NCBI GenBank assembly: GCA_023433445.1
Contig: JAEZCS010000003.1
Coordinates: forward strand, 1 to 6,076
Length of the DNA stretch: 6,076 nt
Reading direction: 5' to 3'
Source: Pseudomonadota bacterium
GTDB taxonomy: Bacteria; Pseudomonadota; Alphaproteobacteria; Sphingomonadales; Sphingomonadaceae
Shown here: piece after piece, positions 5,711 to 6,076 of the stretch
How positions within the stretch are numbered: position 1 is the stretch's first letter
How the letters are laid out: each line of letters starts with the position of its first letter
Notes under the pieces: generated by a model
Told to the model about the DNA's origin: nothing
What the model saw: the letters and a program-made list of their open reading frames with translations, nothing else
The model's database searches: none
Position numbers and translations under genes: made by a program

Positions 5711-5767
5711 CTATGCTTGACCTTTTACGCGTGAAGGGCAAAGCCTGTCCGCGCGTCTAGCGAGAAT

Positions 5768-5771
5768 GGAG
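5768..5771 (+). promoter_or_regulatory. ribosome binding site of galU
   Basis: GGAG lies 4 nt before the ATG at 5776. The earlier ATG at 5766 overlaps this site and is out of frame, so it is not the start. Confidence 0.5.
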
Positions 5772-5775
5772 TACC

Positions 5776-6076
5776 ATGCCCTACAAGCCGATACGCAAAG
5801 CCGTATTTCCTGTCGCAGGCCTCGGCACGCGCTTTCTGCCTGCTACCAAGTCGGTGCCCAAGGAATTGCTGCCGGTCGTCGACCGCCCGCTGATCCAATA
5901 TGCCGTCGATGAAGCGCGTGAGGCGGGGATCGAGCAGATGATCTTCATCACCGGCCGCGGCAAAGGCGCGATCGAGGATTATTTCGACATGGCCTTCGAG
6001 GCTGAAGCAACCCAGCGGGAGCGCGGCAAGGATCTCTCCGCGCTCGATGGCACCCGGCTCGCGCCCGGCAACGCCG
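5776..6076 (+). CDS. galU: UTP-glucose-1-phosphate uridylyltransferase, partial (N-terminus)
   Basis: The first 100 codons of GalU are present, and the frame is open at the right edge. The enzyme makes UDP-glucose from UTP and glucose 1-phosphate for exopolysaccharide, LPS and other glycosylation. The nucleotidyltransferase signature is complete: VFPVAGLGTRFLPATKSVPK (10-29), with the Gly-rich nucleotide-binding loop GLGTR (15-19) and the lysine of KELLPVVDRPLIQYAVDEA (29-47). MIFITGRGKGAIEDYFD (55-71) and the acidic-basic helix after it are typical of bacterial GalU. The full protein should be about 290 aa, so roughly a third is here. The ATG at 5776 is the family start (MPYKPIRKAVFPVAGLG) and has a GGAG upstream. 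The gap from the previous gene is 86 bp, so the gene may have its own promoter, although I could not identify a good one. Confidence 0.95.
   Translation, partial: MPYKPIRKAVFPVAGLGTRFLPATKSVPKELLPVVDRPLIQYAVDEAREAGIEQMIFITGRGKGAIEDYFDMAFEAEATQRERGKDLSALDGTRLAPGNA

Noticed and set aside
5717..5745. Sigma-70-like promoter for galU (TTGACC as -35)
   Set aside because: At 16-18 nt spacing the -10 position reads like AAAGCC or AAGCCT, which does not resemble TATAAT.

Overview
The window is GC-rich chromosomal DNA from an alphaproteobacterium, most likely a sphingomonad (Sphingobium/Sphingomonas-like). This is inferred from the protein signatures (GalU N-terminus, HtpX, the short DUF1674/SDHAF4-type protein, a COG5360-type heparinase-like protein) and from the gene order. 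No mobile element, tRNA, rRNA or CRISPR array was found. Eight protein genes account for almost all of the window. No gene-free stretch exceeds about 165 bp.

Minus-strand block, right to left (4803 down to 1): htpX (membrane zinc protease), rsmB (16S rRNA m5C methyltransferase), a stand-alone single-PAS-domain protein, rpe (ribulose-phosphate 3-epimerase), and the first 404 codons of a heparinase II/III family protein that leaves the window on the left. The spacing suggests one or two operons. rsmB to PAS has a 32-nt gap, PAS to rpe has 91 nt, and the rpe stop overlaps the heparinase-like start (GTGA). htpX is 101 bp upstream of rsmB and could be a separate unit. A possible heat-shock (RpoH-type) promoter lies before htpX, and an AT-rich 14-bp palindrome lies just before rsmB.

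Plus-strand block, left to right: a 57-aa DUF1674/SDHAF4-like succinate dehydrogenase assembly factor, divergent from htpX; a 162-bp gap rich in inverted repeats; a 153-aa helical protein of unknown function with slightly atypical codons at its 5' end; and the first 100 codons of galU (UTP-glucose-1-phosphate uridylyltransferase), which leaves the window on the right.

Functionally this is mostly housekeeping: membrane protein quality control, ribosome modification, the pentose phosphate pathway, complex II maturation and UDP-glucose supply. Four of the eight starts are GTG (heparinase-like, PAS, htpX, the 153-aa protein). I see no clear new multi-gene system. The items most worth checking are the htpX promoter candidate, the rsmB palindrome, the inverted-repeat cluster at 5078-5203, and the two uncharacterised small proteins.
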